Assembly (NCBI RefSeq): GCF_022179765.1
Contig: NZ_BPRE01000002.1
Location: forward strand, 186,001-250,000
Origin: Methylorubrum suomiense
Lineage (GTDB): Bacteria; Pseudomonadota; Alphaproteobacteria; Rhizobiales; Beijerinckiaceae
DNA: 64,000 bases
Direction: 5' to 3'
Of this stretch, positions 8,156-17,362 are shown piece after piece (the first letter of the stretch is position 1; each line of letters starts with the position of its first letter). The notes below the pieces were generated by a model that was not told the origin of the DNA, did no database searches, and saw only the letters and a list, made by a program, of their open reading frames with translations. Made by a program: the position numbers and the translations under genes.

Positions 8156-8488
8156 TCAGCGTCCCAGGGTCTTCAGGTAGGCGATCAGGGCCTCGGCCTG
8201 GTCCGGGTCGAATCGGAACTCGGGCATGCTGGGATGGCCGGTGCGGATGCCCTCGACGAGCGCCTCGCCGAGATCCTCCACGGGGTAGCGCGCGTGAAGC
8301 TCGCGGAAGGGCGGCGCCTCGCGCAGTGGGCTCGCGCCGACGCGCCCCACGGCATGGCAGCGGGCGCAGTTAGTCCTTGCGAGCGTCTCGCCCAGTTTCA
8401 CTTGCCGGTCCCAGGCCTGCGCCGGGCCGGCGAGGAGGACGGGCAGCAGCGCCAGGGCACCCGCCGCGATGGTGATTGCCGGGCGCAT
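8156..8488 (-). CDS. Small periplasmic c-type cytochrome, 110 aa
   Basis: Signal peptide (residues 1-25, ending GPAQA), heme motif CARCH at 41-45, methionine ligand in HPSMPEF, and C-terminal helix ALIAYLKTLGR: a class I monoheme cytochrome c. The ATG at 8488 shares a base with the TGA of the upstream usp gene, fixing the start and showing coupling. The cytochrome at 36299-36628 is a clear paralogue with the same usp overlap. Confidence 0.88.
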   Translation of the reverse strand: MRPAITIAAGALALLPVLLAGPAQAWDRQVKLGETLARTNCARCHAVGRVGASPLREAPPFRELHARYPVEDLGEALVEGIRTGHPSMPEFRFDPDQAEALIAYLKTLGR

Positions 8489-9303
8489 CAGTGGCTCATC
8501 AGGCAGCAGACGGGCGTCGTCGTCAGGACATCGCGGGTGACACCACCGAAGACCCATTCACGCAGGCGGCCGTGGCCGTAGGCGCCCATCACGACGAGGT
8601 CGGCGTCCTCCCGTCCGGCGAACCGGAGGATCTCGTCCGCGGCGCTGATCTCCGGGCTCCGCAGCAGGTGCGTGGTCACGGACACGGAGTGTCCGGAAAG
8701 GTAGGCGGCCACGTCCTCGGCGCCTTCCCGATCGGCATCGGGGCCGACCACCACGACGTGGACCTCGTCGGCCCGGGCGAGGAACGGTAACGCGTCGTGG
8801 ACGGCCCGGCGCGCCTCGCGCGTGTCCTTCCAGGCCACGACGACCCGTTTCGCCGAGAGCCGCTCGATTCCGGGCGGCGCGACTAGCACCGGGCGCCCGA
8901 CCTCCATCAGGAGCGCTCCGGCCGGGACGCCCATCGGGCCCGGGTCGCCGTCGGCCGGCCCCTGCCGGCCGACCACCACCACGTCGGCGGCGCGCGCCTG
9001 CCCGACGAGGTAGGCAAGGGGTTGGGCCGGCGCCGAGCGCCATGCCGTCCCCTGAGCGGCCCCGGCCTCGCGCTCGAACAGGGCCTTGGCTTCCGCGAGT
9101 TGCTCGTCCGCCAGGCGCTCCTCGATGGCCCAGACCCGCTCGACCTCCAGCATGTCGCCGACCGGCACGGGGGCCAGGACCGGGCGCGCGGCGACGCCGG
9201 TGAGCTTGGCCTCGAACCGCTCGGCGAGGCCGGCGGCCAGCTGGACCCGGTCCGCTGCCGCGGCCCCGAGGTCGACCGAGACCATGATGTTGGAGATCCG
9301 CAT
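8488..9303 (-). CDS. Two-domain universal stress protein, 271 aa
   Basis: Starts MRISNIMVSVDLGAAAADRV with GGAGGCGGTC just upstream (an in-frame extension to 9354 is less likely). Both domains are present; domain 2 has KRVVVAWKDTREARRAV and ends GAYGHGRLREWVFGGVTRDV. First gene of usp-cytochrome-usp, with a FixK/FNR-like box 65 bp upstream. Close paralogue of 36628-37440. Confidence 0.9.
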   Translation of the reverse strand: MRISNIMVSVDLGAAAADRVQLAAGLAERFEAKLTGVAARPVLAPVPVGDMLEVERVWAIEERLADEQLAEAKALFEREAGAAQGTAWRSAPAQPLAYLVGQARAADVVVVGRQGPADGDPGPMGVPAGALLMEVGRPVLVAPPGIERLSAKRVVVAWKDTREARRAVHDALPFLARADEVHVVVVGPDADREGAEDVAAYLSGHSVSVTTHLLRSPEISAADEILRFAGREDADLVVMGAYGHGRLREWVFGGVTRDVLTTTPVCCLMSH

Positions 9304-9368
9304 GACCGCCTCCCGTGGCCGGCGTTCCGGCGCTGCGGCGACCTTGGCCCCCAATCGCGATACCGACG

Positions 9369-9382
9369 TTGATCCATCTCAA
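9369..9382. promoter_or_regulatory. FixK/FNR-like box TTGATCCATCTCAA
   Basis: Strong TTGAT half. It lies 65 bp upstream of the usp ATG at 9303 (minus strand). Confidence 0.65.
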
Positions 9383-9554
9383 GGGTCTCGTTCACGCCGC
9401 GCCGGTCGCGAACGGGCCCGATGCATTTCGGCGAAACCCGGGTCCCCGGACCCTTGCGGACCCGACACCCCACCTGACCTCGGGTCCGGGTCGCGGCCGG
9501 GGGCGGACGCCCTTCGAGCCGACCCGGACCTGGCGTTCGGCCCAACTGGGCCCG

Positions 9555-9809
9555 CTAAGGTCCCCGCGGCCCAAGGGCGCGGAGCAGTTCGTCGGCCTTC
9601 TCCAAGTTTCGCTCGGCCAACGCGAGCGCCGTCTCGGCGACCTCGCGAACGGCCTCGCTCGACGGCACGGCCGGATCGAGAGCCGCCAATTGCCGGCGGA
9701 GCCCGCCGGTCAGGCTCCTCAACCCGGCCGCGACCTGTGGGATGTGCTCCGCACGGGAGCCGAGATCCTCACCGGCCTCATGGCGACGGCGGAGTTCGAG
9801 CAGCGCCAA
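9555..9809 (-). CDS. Possible small helical protein, about 84 aa
   Basis: The open frame reads ALLELRRRHEAGEDLGSRAE through AETALALAERNLEKADELL, nearly all amphipathic helix. Only a TTG (9809) or a further-upstream CTG can start it, and no ribosome site is obvious. It is 62 bp downstream of the chemoreceptor gene on the same strand. It may be a real four-helix accessory protein or a high-GC artefact. Confidence 0.4.
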   Translation of the reverse strand: MALLELRRRHEAGEDLGSRAEHIPQVAAGLRSLTGGLRRQLAALDPAVPSSEAVREVAETALALAERNLEKADELLRALGPRGP

Positions 9810-9871
9810 GCGGACGGCCTCGGCATCCGGGGCGACGCCAAGCGGGACGACGTTGGTTATGCGACCAACCC

Positions 9872-11551
9872 TCAGGCCGCCCGAACGGTGGCGAGGAACC
9901 TCTTCATCTCGCCCGATAGCCGCTCGGCGTGCTTCGCGACCTCGCCCGAGGAGCTCAGCACCTGCGTCGCGGCGGCGCCCGTCTCGCCGGATGCGGTCGC
10001 GACCGCCGCCATGCCCGAGGTCACCTCGCCCGAGCCCTGGGCCGCTTGCGACACGCTGTGCAGGATCTCCCGCGTCGCCGCACCCTGCTGCTCCACTGAG
10101 GAGGCAATCGAGCCGGTCGCGGCGTCGATCTCGCGGATGCGCGCCACGATCCGCCCGATGGCGTCGACCGCCTGCCGCGTCGTATCCTGCATGGCCGCGA
10201 TCTGTCGCCCGACCTCCTCGGTCGCGCGCGTTGTCTGTCCGGCCAGCTCCTTCACCTCGCTTGCGACCACCGCGAAACCCTTGCCGGCCTCGCCTGCCCG
10301 GGCAGCCTCGATGGTGGCGTTGAGGGCCAGGAGGTTCGTCTGCGAGGCGATGCCCGAAATCATGCCGACGACGTCGCCTATGCGCGCCGCGCCCTGGCTC
10401 AGCTCCCTCACGAGCCCCGAGGTCTGGTCGGCCTCGCCCACCGCGGCGCCGGCCAGCGCGACCGAGCCTTCCACTTGGCGCGCGATTTCCGTGACCGACG
10501 CGCCGAGCTCCTCCGCGGCGGCTGCAACGGTGGACACGTTGGCGGAGGTTTGCTCTGCCGCCGCGGCGACGCTTGCGGATTGCTGGGCCCCCTCCGTCGC
10601 GCTCCCCGTCAGGCTCTGCGCGGTGACATGCAACTCGGTGGCCGCCGCCGAGAGCATGCTCGCGATGGAGCCGACCGCGGTCTCGAAGCCCGCGGCCATC
10701 TCGTCGAGGCCGGCCTTGCGTCGCGCTTCCGCCTCGTCGCGGTTCCTCGCGACCTCGCCCTCAAGCTCGCGGGCATGGATGAGGTTGTCCTTGAAGACCT
10801 GCACGGCGCGCGCCATCGCGCCGATCTCGTCGCCGCGCTCCCGGCCGCTTACCTCGACCGCGGTGTCGCCGGCCGAGAGACGGCTCATCGTGGCGGTCAT
10901 GCGGTCGATCGGCCGGGCGACGCGCAGAAGGCTGAAGAGGACCGCCGCGAGGCCGACCACCAGTAAGGCTGCCGAGTTGCCGAGCGTGACCAGCCTCGCC
11001 CGCTCGCCGACCGCGACGGCCTCGTCGCGCGCGGCGTCCGCCTGCCGGCGGGCAAACGCGAGACCTTCCTCCAAGGCCACCAGGGCGGCATCGTAGGTCT
11101 TGCGTCCCTCGTCGCGGAAAAACCGCATCGCCTCGTCGTGACCGACCGCGCGGTCCATCCGGACGACCTCGGCCCAAGTCGCCTCGCTCGTCGCCCAGGC
11201 CTTCTTGAAGCGGTCGAGGAGAGCCTTCGCCTCCGCGGTCGAGGCGAGCGCCTCGTACTCGCCGAGCATCTGGCGAAGATGGTCTGCCTCCTTGCGGATC
11301 ATGTCGAGTGACCCGGCCCGGATCTCCTGCGTTTCGCTGCTCATGTAGCGGTAATGCCGGACGCGATGCGTGGCCACCGACCTCTCAATGCCGCCGAGCA
11401 CGGCCGTTGCGGGCAGTTGTTTCCCCGCGAGTTCCGCAACCCCCTCGTTCAAGAGGCCTATGGAGCGGAGCGCCCACCCGGTTGCACCTACTGAGAGCAG
11501 GCAGAGCGTCAGGACGAGTCCGACAAGCGTGGTCTTGAGAGAGAGTTTCAC
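9872..11551 (-). CDS. Methyl-accepting chemotaxis protein, 559 aa
   Basis: Membrane chemoreceptor. GTG at 11551 preceded by AAGGGG gives [20 protein letters not shown], a typical first transmembrane helix; the longer frame to 11620 adds an unlikely leader. A four-helix-bundle sensor (about 35-185), second TM (about 190-212), HAMP (about 213-265) and the signalling domain follow, with the hairpin tip near residue 420 ([20 protein letters not shown]). The C-terminus FLATVRAA has no NWETF-type CheR tether. The ligand cannot be read. A perfect 15-bp palindrome lies upstream at 11657. Confidence 0.92.
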   Translation of the reverse strand: MKLSLKTTLVGLVLTLCLLSVGATGWALRSIGLLNEGVAELAGKQLPATAVLGGIERSVATHRVRHYRYMSSETQEIRAGSLDMIRKEADHLRQMLGEYEALASTAEAKALLDRFKKAWATSEATWAEVVRMDRAVGHDEAMRFFRDEGRKTYDAALVALEEGLAFARRQADAARDEAVAVGERARLVTLGNSAALLVVGLAAVLFSLLRVARPIDRMTATMSRLSAGDTAVEVSGRERGDEIGAMARAVQVFKDNLIHARELEGEVARNRDEAEARRKAGLDEMAAGFETAVGSIASMLSAAATELHVTAQSLTGSATEGAQQSASVAAAAEQTSANVSTVAAAAEELGASVTEIARQVEGSVALAGAAVGEADQTSGLVRELSQGAARIGDVVGMISGIASQTNLLALNATIEAARAGEAGKGFAVVASEVKELAGQTTRATEEVGRQIAAMQDTTRQAVDAIGRIVARIREIDAATGSIASSVEQQGAATREILHSVSQAAQGSGEVTSGMAAVATASGETGAAATQVLSSSGEVAKHAERLSGEMKRFLATVRAA

Positions 11552-11656
11552 GGCCCCTTCACCCCTGTTTCGATTGGACGTGGCTAGAATGGCCGTGAGG
11601 TCTTGATGGTGCGCTGACACGTTCTCCTGTTGTCGGCTGCATCGCCCTGAATATGA

Positions 11657-11671
11657 GACAGAAATTCTGTC
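11657..11671. promoter_or_regulatory. 15-bp palindrome GACAGAAATTCTGTC
   Basis: Perfect inverted repeat with a single central base, 105 bp upstream of the chemoreceptor start. It looks like an operator for a dimeric regulator, but no regulator can be assigned. Confidence 0.4.
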
Positions 11672-11808
11672 AGAACGTTCCGGGGTCGACCGGCATCCGG
11701 ATGGAATGCGATATCATGTGTCAGGGGCCCGAGCTTGAGGGCTTGGCGCGGCATGCCCGACGCCGACGCCTGCGGGACTCTAAGTTGCTGCCATGCGGGA
11801 ATGCGGCC

Positions 11809-12867
11809 TCAAGGGACCGCCGCCCTCGCGACCGGTGCGAACGCACGAACGAGGTCGCGGTCCAGCTTGGCCCCCATGCCTTGGAGGACGGCATACGCCC
11901 CATCGGCCGGCATCGGGGCCTTGTAGGGGCGACGCTCGACGAGGGCGGCAAAGATGTCGCACACGGTCACCAGGCGAACCAGGTCCGGCACCTCCGCTCC
12001 CCACAGGCCGTCCGGGTAGCCCGACCCGTCGAGCATCTCGTGGTGCGAGCGCGCCACGGCGAGCATTTCGCCGGCGTATGCCTGGCCACGCAACATCTCG
12101 TAGCCGAGGACCGGATGCGCACGCATCGCCGCCGCCTCGGCCTCGTCCAGGCGACCGGGCTTGCTCAGGATGGCATGTGGCACGAGCGACTTCCCGATGT
12201 CGTGCAGGAGCGCCGCCTCGGTCAGGCGACGCAGATCCTTGCTGCGCAATCCGATGCGGATGCCGAAGCCCGCCGCGAGGCCGGCGACCAGGAGGCAGTG
12301 CTGATGCGTGCTGTCGTCGAAGCGCCGGACCACGTCGAGCCACGCCGGAAGGTCCGCGCGGCGCAGGGCGCCCTCGATCAGCGCGGCACCCGCCGCGACG
12401 GTCTCGGGCTCGACGGTCCCTCCGCGGCCGAGTGCCAGTATCCGCGTGAGGACGGCGTCCGCCCGGGCCACGGCCTCGGCGGGCGCCAGGTCGGCCCCTT
12501 CGATGTCTGGGACCGGACGGAACGCCTCCGCCAGCAGCGCGGGCGCCTTGTCGGCGGGTAGCAGATGCGTCGCCCCGAGGGCGAGCGCCTGGGAGCGGGC
12601 ACGGGGCGTGTCCTCGTGCAGCAGGCACACCAGGGGCGGACGACGTTCACCGAACCGGTCGAGGTGGCGCCTGATGCCCGCCACCGGGGCCGAGCCCCGG
12701 AACGTGACGTCGGCAACGACGGCCCGGACGGCTGCGGGATCGGGCAGGAGCCCGGCTTGGCCGGGGTCGAGCAGGTCGATGACCAGGCTGGGGCCGAGGT
12801 CGGTGAGATCGCGGGCGAGCCGGCCGGCCCGCGCGGGCGTGTCGGTCAGCAGGAGAAAGGCGCTCAC
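11809..12867 (-). CDS. Receiver-like/HD-GYP phosphodiesterase, 352 aa
   Basis: The N-terminal 120 residues resemble a degenerate receiver domain. The C-terminal half is HD-GYP: HQHCLLVAG, LLHDIGKSLVP, a histidine in MRAHPVLGYEM and HHEMLDGSGYPDGL, with the metal-binding and GYP residues kept. Such enzymes hydrolyse cyclic di-GMP, affecting motility and biofilm. The first receiver segment (LLLTDTPARAG) lacks the usual acidic pair, so phosphorylation is doubtful. It stands alone between the chemoreceptor and the PAS-HTH gene. Confidence 0.88.
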   Translation of the reverse strand: MSAFLLLTDTPARAGRLARDLTDLGPSLVIDLLDPGQAGLLPDPAAVRAVVADVTFRGSAPVAGIRRHLDRFGERRPPLVCLLHEDTPRARSQALALGATHLLPADKAPALLAEAFRPVPDIEGADLAPAEAVARADAVLTRILALGRGGTVEPETVAAGAALIEGALRRADLPAWLDVVRRFDDSTHQHCLLVAGLAAGFGIRIGLRSKDLRRLTEAALLHDIGKSLVPHAILSKPGRLDEAEAAAMRAHPVLGYEMLRGQAYAGEMLAVARSHHEMLDGSGYPDGLWGAEVPDLVRLVTVCDIFAALVERRPYKAPMPADGAYAVLQGMGAKLDRDLVRAFAPVARAAVP

Positions 12868-13096
12868 GGCACGCTCCGGCGCAGACCCGCGCCTGGGCGA
12901 GCCTGTGGTTCAGGGAGGCCCACCCTAGCGTTCCGCCGCGGTCGTTCTCTTAAGTTGATTGTAGGAACCACGGCGATTGCCGGCGTCGATGTAGCCCTTG
13001 GTGACAGAGCTCGTGCCATTTAATCGGTTGGTGACGGAAACCGTGACACGAAGCCTTCCAGCAAATAGGCCGGTTGCGCCTCGGGAGGGGAACGGG

Positions 13097-14191
13097 ATGC
13101 CGACACGAGCGCTGATGCGACCGCAGGCGGCGGCCGAGGGCGGTGCGGCCCCGCGCGCGTACTCCTCCCGCCATTTCCTCAAGCTCATCGAGGACACGGG
13201 CAAGGTGAGCTTCTGGTCGGCGGATCTCCGCGCCGAGCGGCTGGACGCCTCGCCAGGCCTCTACCGCATCCTCGGCCTCGATCCGGCCTCGGAGCTGACC
13301 TTCGGCTTCGGCCTCGACATGATCCATCCCGAGGACCGGGCCGAGCACGGGGACCAGATCGCGGTCCTCCGGTCCGGCCAACCGGTCAGCCGGGAGTTCC
13401 GCATCATCCGGCCGGACCGGACCCAGCGGTGGATCCTGCACCATGCCGAGGTGATCCTCGGCTCGGACGGGTCTCCTGGCCAGGGCTTGGGCGTGGTGTT
13501 CGACGTCACCGCCCGGCACGAAGCCATGAACGCGCTCATGCAGCGCCATGACCGGCTCAATGCCCTGGTCGCCGCCACGGCATCGGTCTTCTGGGTCAAC
13601 AAGGCCAACGGCGAGCCCAGCGAGATGCCGCAGTGGATGGCCCTGACGGGCCAGAGCCACGCGCAGATGCAAGGGTTCGGCTGGCTGGACGCCGTCCACC
13701 CCGACGACCGGGCACGCACCCAGGCGGCCTGGACGACGGCGGTCGAGCACTCGGCACCCTACAACACGGATTATCGCGTCCTGTGTGCGGACGGGATCTA
13801 CCGCTGGTTCAATGCCCGCGGCGCGCCGGTCCTCAACAAGGACGGCTCGGTGCGCGAGTGGGTCGGTGTCTGCCTGAATGTCCCGGGGCGGAACCGATAC
13901 GGCGGGTCTTCGCCCGACGCGTCCTCCCAACCGACGGCGCACCCGCTCTCGGCGGAAGGGGACCTGACCCCGGCCCAGGTCCGCGCGGCGCGGGCCATGG
14001 CCTGCCTGTCGAAGGAGGAGCTCGCCAAGTTGGCGAACGTGTCGGTCTCCACCATCAACCGGCTGGAGGATGCCGGCTCCCCTATCCGACCCCGGCTCGA
14101 TACGGTCCTCGCCGTACGCCGGGCCCTGGAGGAGGCCGGCGTCGTCTTCACCTTCGAGCCCGGGGCCAAGCCTGGCGTCCGCGAGGCCTGA
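13097..14191 (+). CDS. PAS-PAS-HTH regulator, 364 aa
   Basis: Two PAS domains (about 20-150 and 155-275, with FHPED-like MIHPEDRAEHG and AVHPDDRARTQ, and PAC ends VVFDVTARHE and VGVCLNV). A C-terminal XRE-type helix-turn-helix follows (ARAMACLSKEELAKLANVSV to NRLEDAGSP). It likely couples a small ligand or redox signal to DNA binding. The ATG at 13097 has GGGAGGGG 8 bases upstream; the frame extends to a TTG at 12998 without support. No target sites can be assigned. Confidence 0.82.
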   Translation: MPTRALMRPQAAAEGGAAPRAYSSRHFLKLIEDTGKVSFWSADLRAERLDASPGLYRILGLDPASELTFGFGLDMIHPEDRAEHGDQIAVLRSGQPVSREFRIIRPDRTQRWILHHAEVILGSDGSPGQGLGVVFDVTARHEAMNALMQRHDRLNALVAATASVFWVNKANGEPSEMPQWMALTGQSHAQMQGFGWLDAVHPDDRARTQAAWTTAVEHSAPYNTDYRVLCADGIYRWFNARGAPVLNKDGSVREWVGVCLNVPGRNRYGGSSPDASSQPTAHPLSAEGDLTPAQVRAARAMACLSKEELAKLANVSVSTINRLEDAGSPIRPRLDTVLAVRRALEEAGVVFTFEPGAKPGVREA

Positions 14192-14272
14192 GAGCGGGGC
14201 GTCCCTTGGAAGCGCCGAACGTCGCCCCCGGCCGTTTCGGGCGCCCGCTCCGGTTGGAGGCTTCGCCCGAAG

Positions 14273-14404
14273 TCAGGGTGTCGGGAGGGGCACGGCGATG
14301 TCGTGCGGTGCGTCCCGGACCGAGCGCAACTCGTACCAGAGGGCGTTCAGGACCCCGGCGGCCGCGGCCAGTCCGAGGCCGAGAACCCAAGCAAAGTACC
14401 ACAT
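14273..14404 (-). CDS. cydX: Cytochrome bd small subunit CydX, 43 aa
   Basis: The microprotein begins MWYFAWVLGLGLAAAAGVLN and continues ALWYELRSV, the hallmark of CydX (MWYFAWILG, then NALW). It has a single membrane helix. In E. coli CydX stabilises the CydAB hemes. It lies 51 bp downstream of cydB on the same strand, the expected place. Its size makes it easy to miss in automatic annotation. Confidence 0.93.
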   Translation of the reverse strand: MWYFAWVLGLGLAAAAGVLNALWYELRSVRDAPHDIAVPLPTP

Positions 14405-14455
14405 CGTCGATTCCTTCGAGGTTGGTGGGGAGGCCCGTCAAAACGGGGATGTGCC

Positions 14456-15610
14456 TCAGTAGGCCGGCGAGCCGGGAGCGGTGATGTCGCGCTCGGAGAC
14501 CTTGCCCCGGAGCACCCGGTAGACCCATGCCGTGTAGGCGAGGATCAGCGGCAGGAAGACCACCGTCGCGATGAGCATGTTGCGCAGCGTCGCCAGGCTG
14601 GAGGAGGCATCGAACACGGTGAGCGCGTGGCCCGGATGCGTGCTCGACGGCAGGATGACGGGGAACATCGCGAGGCCGACGGTGGCGATGATGCACGCGA
14701 TACCGAGCTTCGAGGCCAGCAGCGTCAGGCCTTCCCGGCCGGCGCGAAAGCCCGCCGCGGCGAGAAGCGGGGCCATTGTCCCGATGAACGGCACGAGGGC
14801 CAGCGCCGGATGTGCCCGGAAGTTCGCGAGCCACGCGCCGGCCTCCGTGACGACCTCCTTGGCCAGCGGGTTGGAGGGGCCGTCGCCGGAAAGCTGGGTC
14901 ACCACCCGGTAGCCGCCGAAGGCACCGGCCCAGACCAGCAGGCCGCCGAGCGCGAAGAGCGCCGTGGTGGCGAGCGCCGCCTTCACCCCGACGGCGCGGG
15001 CGCGCGCTGCGACCGGTCCTTCCGCCTTGAAGGTGAGCCAGGCCGCCCCGTGGGCGACCAGCATCGCGACCGAGAGGAGGCCGCAGAGAAGGGCGAGCGG
15101 GTTGAGCAAGTCGAGGAGCGTGCCCCCGTAGATCGGGCGCAGGTCGTCCGTGAAGTGGAAGGGAACCCCCTGGAGGACGTTGCCGACGGCGACGCCGAAG
15201 ATCAGGGCCGGCACCGCCCCGCCGACGAAGAGCGCCCAGTCCCAGCCCGAACGCCAGGCCGGGCTCTCGTTCTTCGAGCGGTACTTGAAGGCCACCGGCC
15301 GCAGGATCAGCGCCAACAGCGCCAGGAACATGGCGAGGTAGAAGCCGGAGAAGCTGAGAGCGTAGAGCGCCGGCCATGCGGCGAAGATCGCGCCGCCGCC
15401 GAGCACCAGCCAGACCTGGTTGCCTTCCCAGGTCGCGGAGACGGTGTGGATGGCCACCCGCCGCTCGACATCGATGCGGGCCACGAAGGGCAGGAGCGCA
15501 CCGACGCCGAGGTCGAAGCCATCGGTGACGGCGAAACCAATCAACAGCACACCGAGGAGCACCCACCAAGTCAGGCGAAGCGTCTCGTAGTCCGAGAGGA
15601 ATGCGAACAT
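14456..15610 (-). CDS. cydB: Cytochrome bd ubiquinol oxidase subunit II
   Basis: Multi-pass membrane protein of 384 aa, normal length for CydB. The start MFAFLSDYETLRLTWWVLLG and the segments TDGFDLGVGALLPFV and TWEGNQVWLVLGGGAIFAAW are family signatures, including the acidic residues of the proton path. With CydA and CydX it forms the high-affinity quinol oxidase that reduces oxygen to water under low oxygen. The gene is 64 bp downstream of cydA. Confidence 0.97.
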   Translation of the reverse strand: MFAFLSDYETLRLTWWVLLGVLLIGFAVTDGFDLGVGALLPFVARIDVERRVAIHTVSATWEGNQVWLVLGGGAIFAAWPALYALSFSGFYLAMFLALLALILRPVAFKYRSKNESPAWRSGWDWALFVGGAVPALIFGVAVGNVLQGVPFHFTDDLRPIYGGTLLDLLNPLALLCGLLSVAMLVAHGAAWLTFKAEGPVAARARAVGVKAALATTALFALGGLLVWAGAFGGYRVVTQLSGDGPSNPLAKEVVTEAGAWLANFRAHPALALVPFIGTMAPLLAAAGFRAGREGLTLLASKLGIACIIATVGLAMFPVILPSSTHPGHALTVFDASSSLATLRNMLIATVVFLPLILAYTAWVYRVLRGKVSERDITAPGSPAY

Positions 15611-15674
15611 CGTGGGGATTCCTATGCGAGGGCCATGCAGGGCCGAAAGAGGAAGGAGGACGGTCCGCAGCCGG

Positions 15675-17264
15675 TCACTCGGCCGCGGCCAGGCGCGCCT
15701 CGTCCTTGGTCACGCCGACGCCCGGAAACAGCGCTGCCGGGTCCTCGGCCAGTGTCTCGGGGCCCTTGGCGATGGCCCGCAGCATCAGCCGGACCTCCAC
15801 CACCGCGAGCGCGCCGTAGACGAGGGTGAAGCCGGCGATGGTGATCAGCAGGGACGGGATGCCGAGCTCGGAGGTGGCGAGCGCGGTCGGCAGCACGCCC
15901 TCGATGATCCAGGGCTGACGGCCGAACTCGGCGACGAACCAGCCGAACTCGATGGCGATCCACGGGAGCGGCAAGGCGAGCAGCGCGGCCCGGAACAGCC
16001 AGCGCGGCGCCCCGGCCTCACGCGCCGTGTACCAGAGCGCGGCGCCGAACAGGGCGATCAACAGGAACCCGCAGGCCACCATGGCCCGGAAGGTGAAGAA
16101 GATCGAGGGCACGTGCGGCACGGTCGACCACGCCGCCCGCTCGATATCCGCGTCGGTCGCCTTCAACGGGTCGCCGATGAGCGGCTTCAGGAGCTGGGCA
16201 TAGCCGAGATCCTGTTGGGTTCGGGCGAAGGTTGCGCGGGCGTCGGCGTTCGTGCGGTCGGCCTTGATCCGCTCCAGCGCGTCGTAGGCGACGAGCCCGT
16301 TACGGATGCGACCTTGGGCGTGTTCGACCAACTCGGTGATGCCGGGGATCTGGGTGGTGAGTGAACGCGTGCCGATCAGGCCCATGGCCCACGGGATGTG
16401 GACCGCGTAGCGGGTCGTGCGGCTCTCCAGGTCCGGGATGCCGACCGCCGTGAAGGCGGCGGGCGCCGGCTCGGTGTGCCACATCGCCTCCATGGCGGCG
16501 AGCTTCATCTTCTGGTGGTCGGTGATGGCGTAGCCGCTCTCGTCGCCGAGCACGACGACGCTGAGAGCGGAGGCGAGGCCGAAGGCCGCCGCGATGGCGA
16601 ACGAGCGCTTGGCAAGCTCCAGGTGCCGGCCCCGCAGGATGTAGAAGGCGGAGACGCCGAGCACGAACACCGCGCCGCAGACATAGCCGGCCGAGACCGT
16701 GTGGACGAACTTCGCCTGGGCGACGGGATTGAAGATCACCGCGGCGAAGTCGGTCACCTCCATGCGCATCGTGTCGGGGTTGAACAGGGCGCCGACGGGG
16801 TTCTGCATCCAGCCGTTGGCGATCAGGATCCAGAGCGCGGAGAAGTTCGTGCCGAGCGCCATCAGCCAGGTGACGACGCAGTGGGCGAGCGCCGTGAGCT
16901 TGTCCCAGCCGAAGAAGAACAGCCCGACGAAGGTCGCCTCCAGGAAGAAGGCCATCAGGCCCTCGATGGCGAGCGGGGCCCCGAACACGTCGCCGACATA
17001 GTGGGAGTAGTAAGCCCAATTCATCCCGAACTGGAATTCCATGGTCAGGCCGGTGGCGACGCCGATGGCGAAGTTGATGCCGAACAGGAGGCCCCAGAAC
17101 TTGGTCATGTCGCGCCAGACCTTGCGGCGCGTCATGACGTAGACGGTCTCCATCATGGCGACCAGGATCGAGAGCCCGAGCGTCAGGGGCACGAACAGGA
17201 AGTGGTACATCGCCGTCAGCGCGAATTGCAGGCGCGACAGGTCGACGAGCAGCGGATCGGTCAT
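15675..17264 (-). CDS. cydA: Cytochrome bd ubiquinol oxidase subunit I
   Basis: 529 aa, matching the E. coli-type (long Q-loop) CydA rather than the shorter cyanide-insensitive form. Visible features: LSRLQFALTAMYHFLFVPLT with the heme b595 histidine, KFVHTVSAGYV with the b558 histidine, FRAMVACGFL with the methionine ligand, and GWFVAEFGRQPW. The ATG at 17264 is preceded by GGAGACC; an in-frame extension to 17381 would run over the box and is rejected. A FixK/FNR-like box lies 51 bp upstream, shared with divergent cydD. Confidence 0.97.
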   Translation of the reverse strand: MTDPLLVDLSRLQFALTAMYHFLFVPLTLGLSILVAMMETVYVMTRRKVWRDMTKFWGLLFGINFAIGVATGLTMEFQFGMNWAYYSHYVGDVFGAPLAIEGLMAFFLEATFVGLFFFGWDKLTALAHCVVTWLMALGTNFSALWILIANGWMQNPVGALFNPDTMRMEVTDFAAVIFNPVAQAKFVHTVSAGYVCGAVFVLGVSAFYILRGRHLELAKRSFAIAAAFGLASALSVVVLGDESGYAITDHQKMKLAAMEAMWHTEPAPAAFTAVGIPDLESRTTRYAVHIPWAMGLIGTRSLTTQIPGITELVEHAQGRIRNGLVAYDALERIKADRTNADARATFARTQQDLGYAQLLKPLIGDPLKATDADIERAAWSTVPHVPSIFFTFRAMVACGFLLIALFGAALWYTAREAGAPRWLFRAALLALPLPWIAIEFGWFVAEFGRQPWIIEGVLPTALATSELGIPSLLITIAGFTLVYGALAVVEVRLMLRAIAKGPETLAEDPAALFPGVGVTKDEARLAAAE

Positions 17265-17315
17265 GGAGGTCTCCTGGTCCGGCCGTATCCCTCGCCCCGC
17301 GACGTCCCCGGGGCC

Positions 17316-17329
17316 TTGAGGCAGATCAA
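17316..17329. promoter_or_regulatory. FixK/FNR-like box TTGAGGCAGATCAA between cydA and cydD
   Basis: Right half is a perfect ATCAA. It is 51 bp upstream of cydA and 33 bp upstream of divergent cydD. Confidence 0.7.
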
Positions 17330-17362
17330 AGCCGGCCCAGGCCGCGCACCCCACAAGGCGGC

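Noticed and set aside
13001..13096. N-terminal extension of the PAS-HTH regulator to a TTG at 12998
   Set aside because: The ATG at 13097 has a strong ribosome site and the extra residues are not PAS-like.
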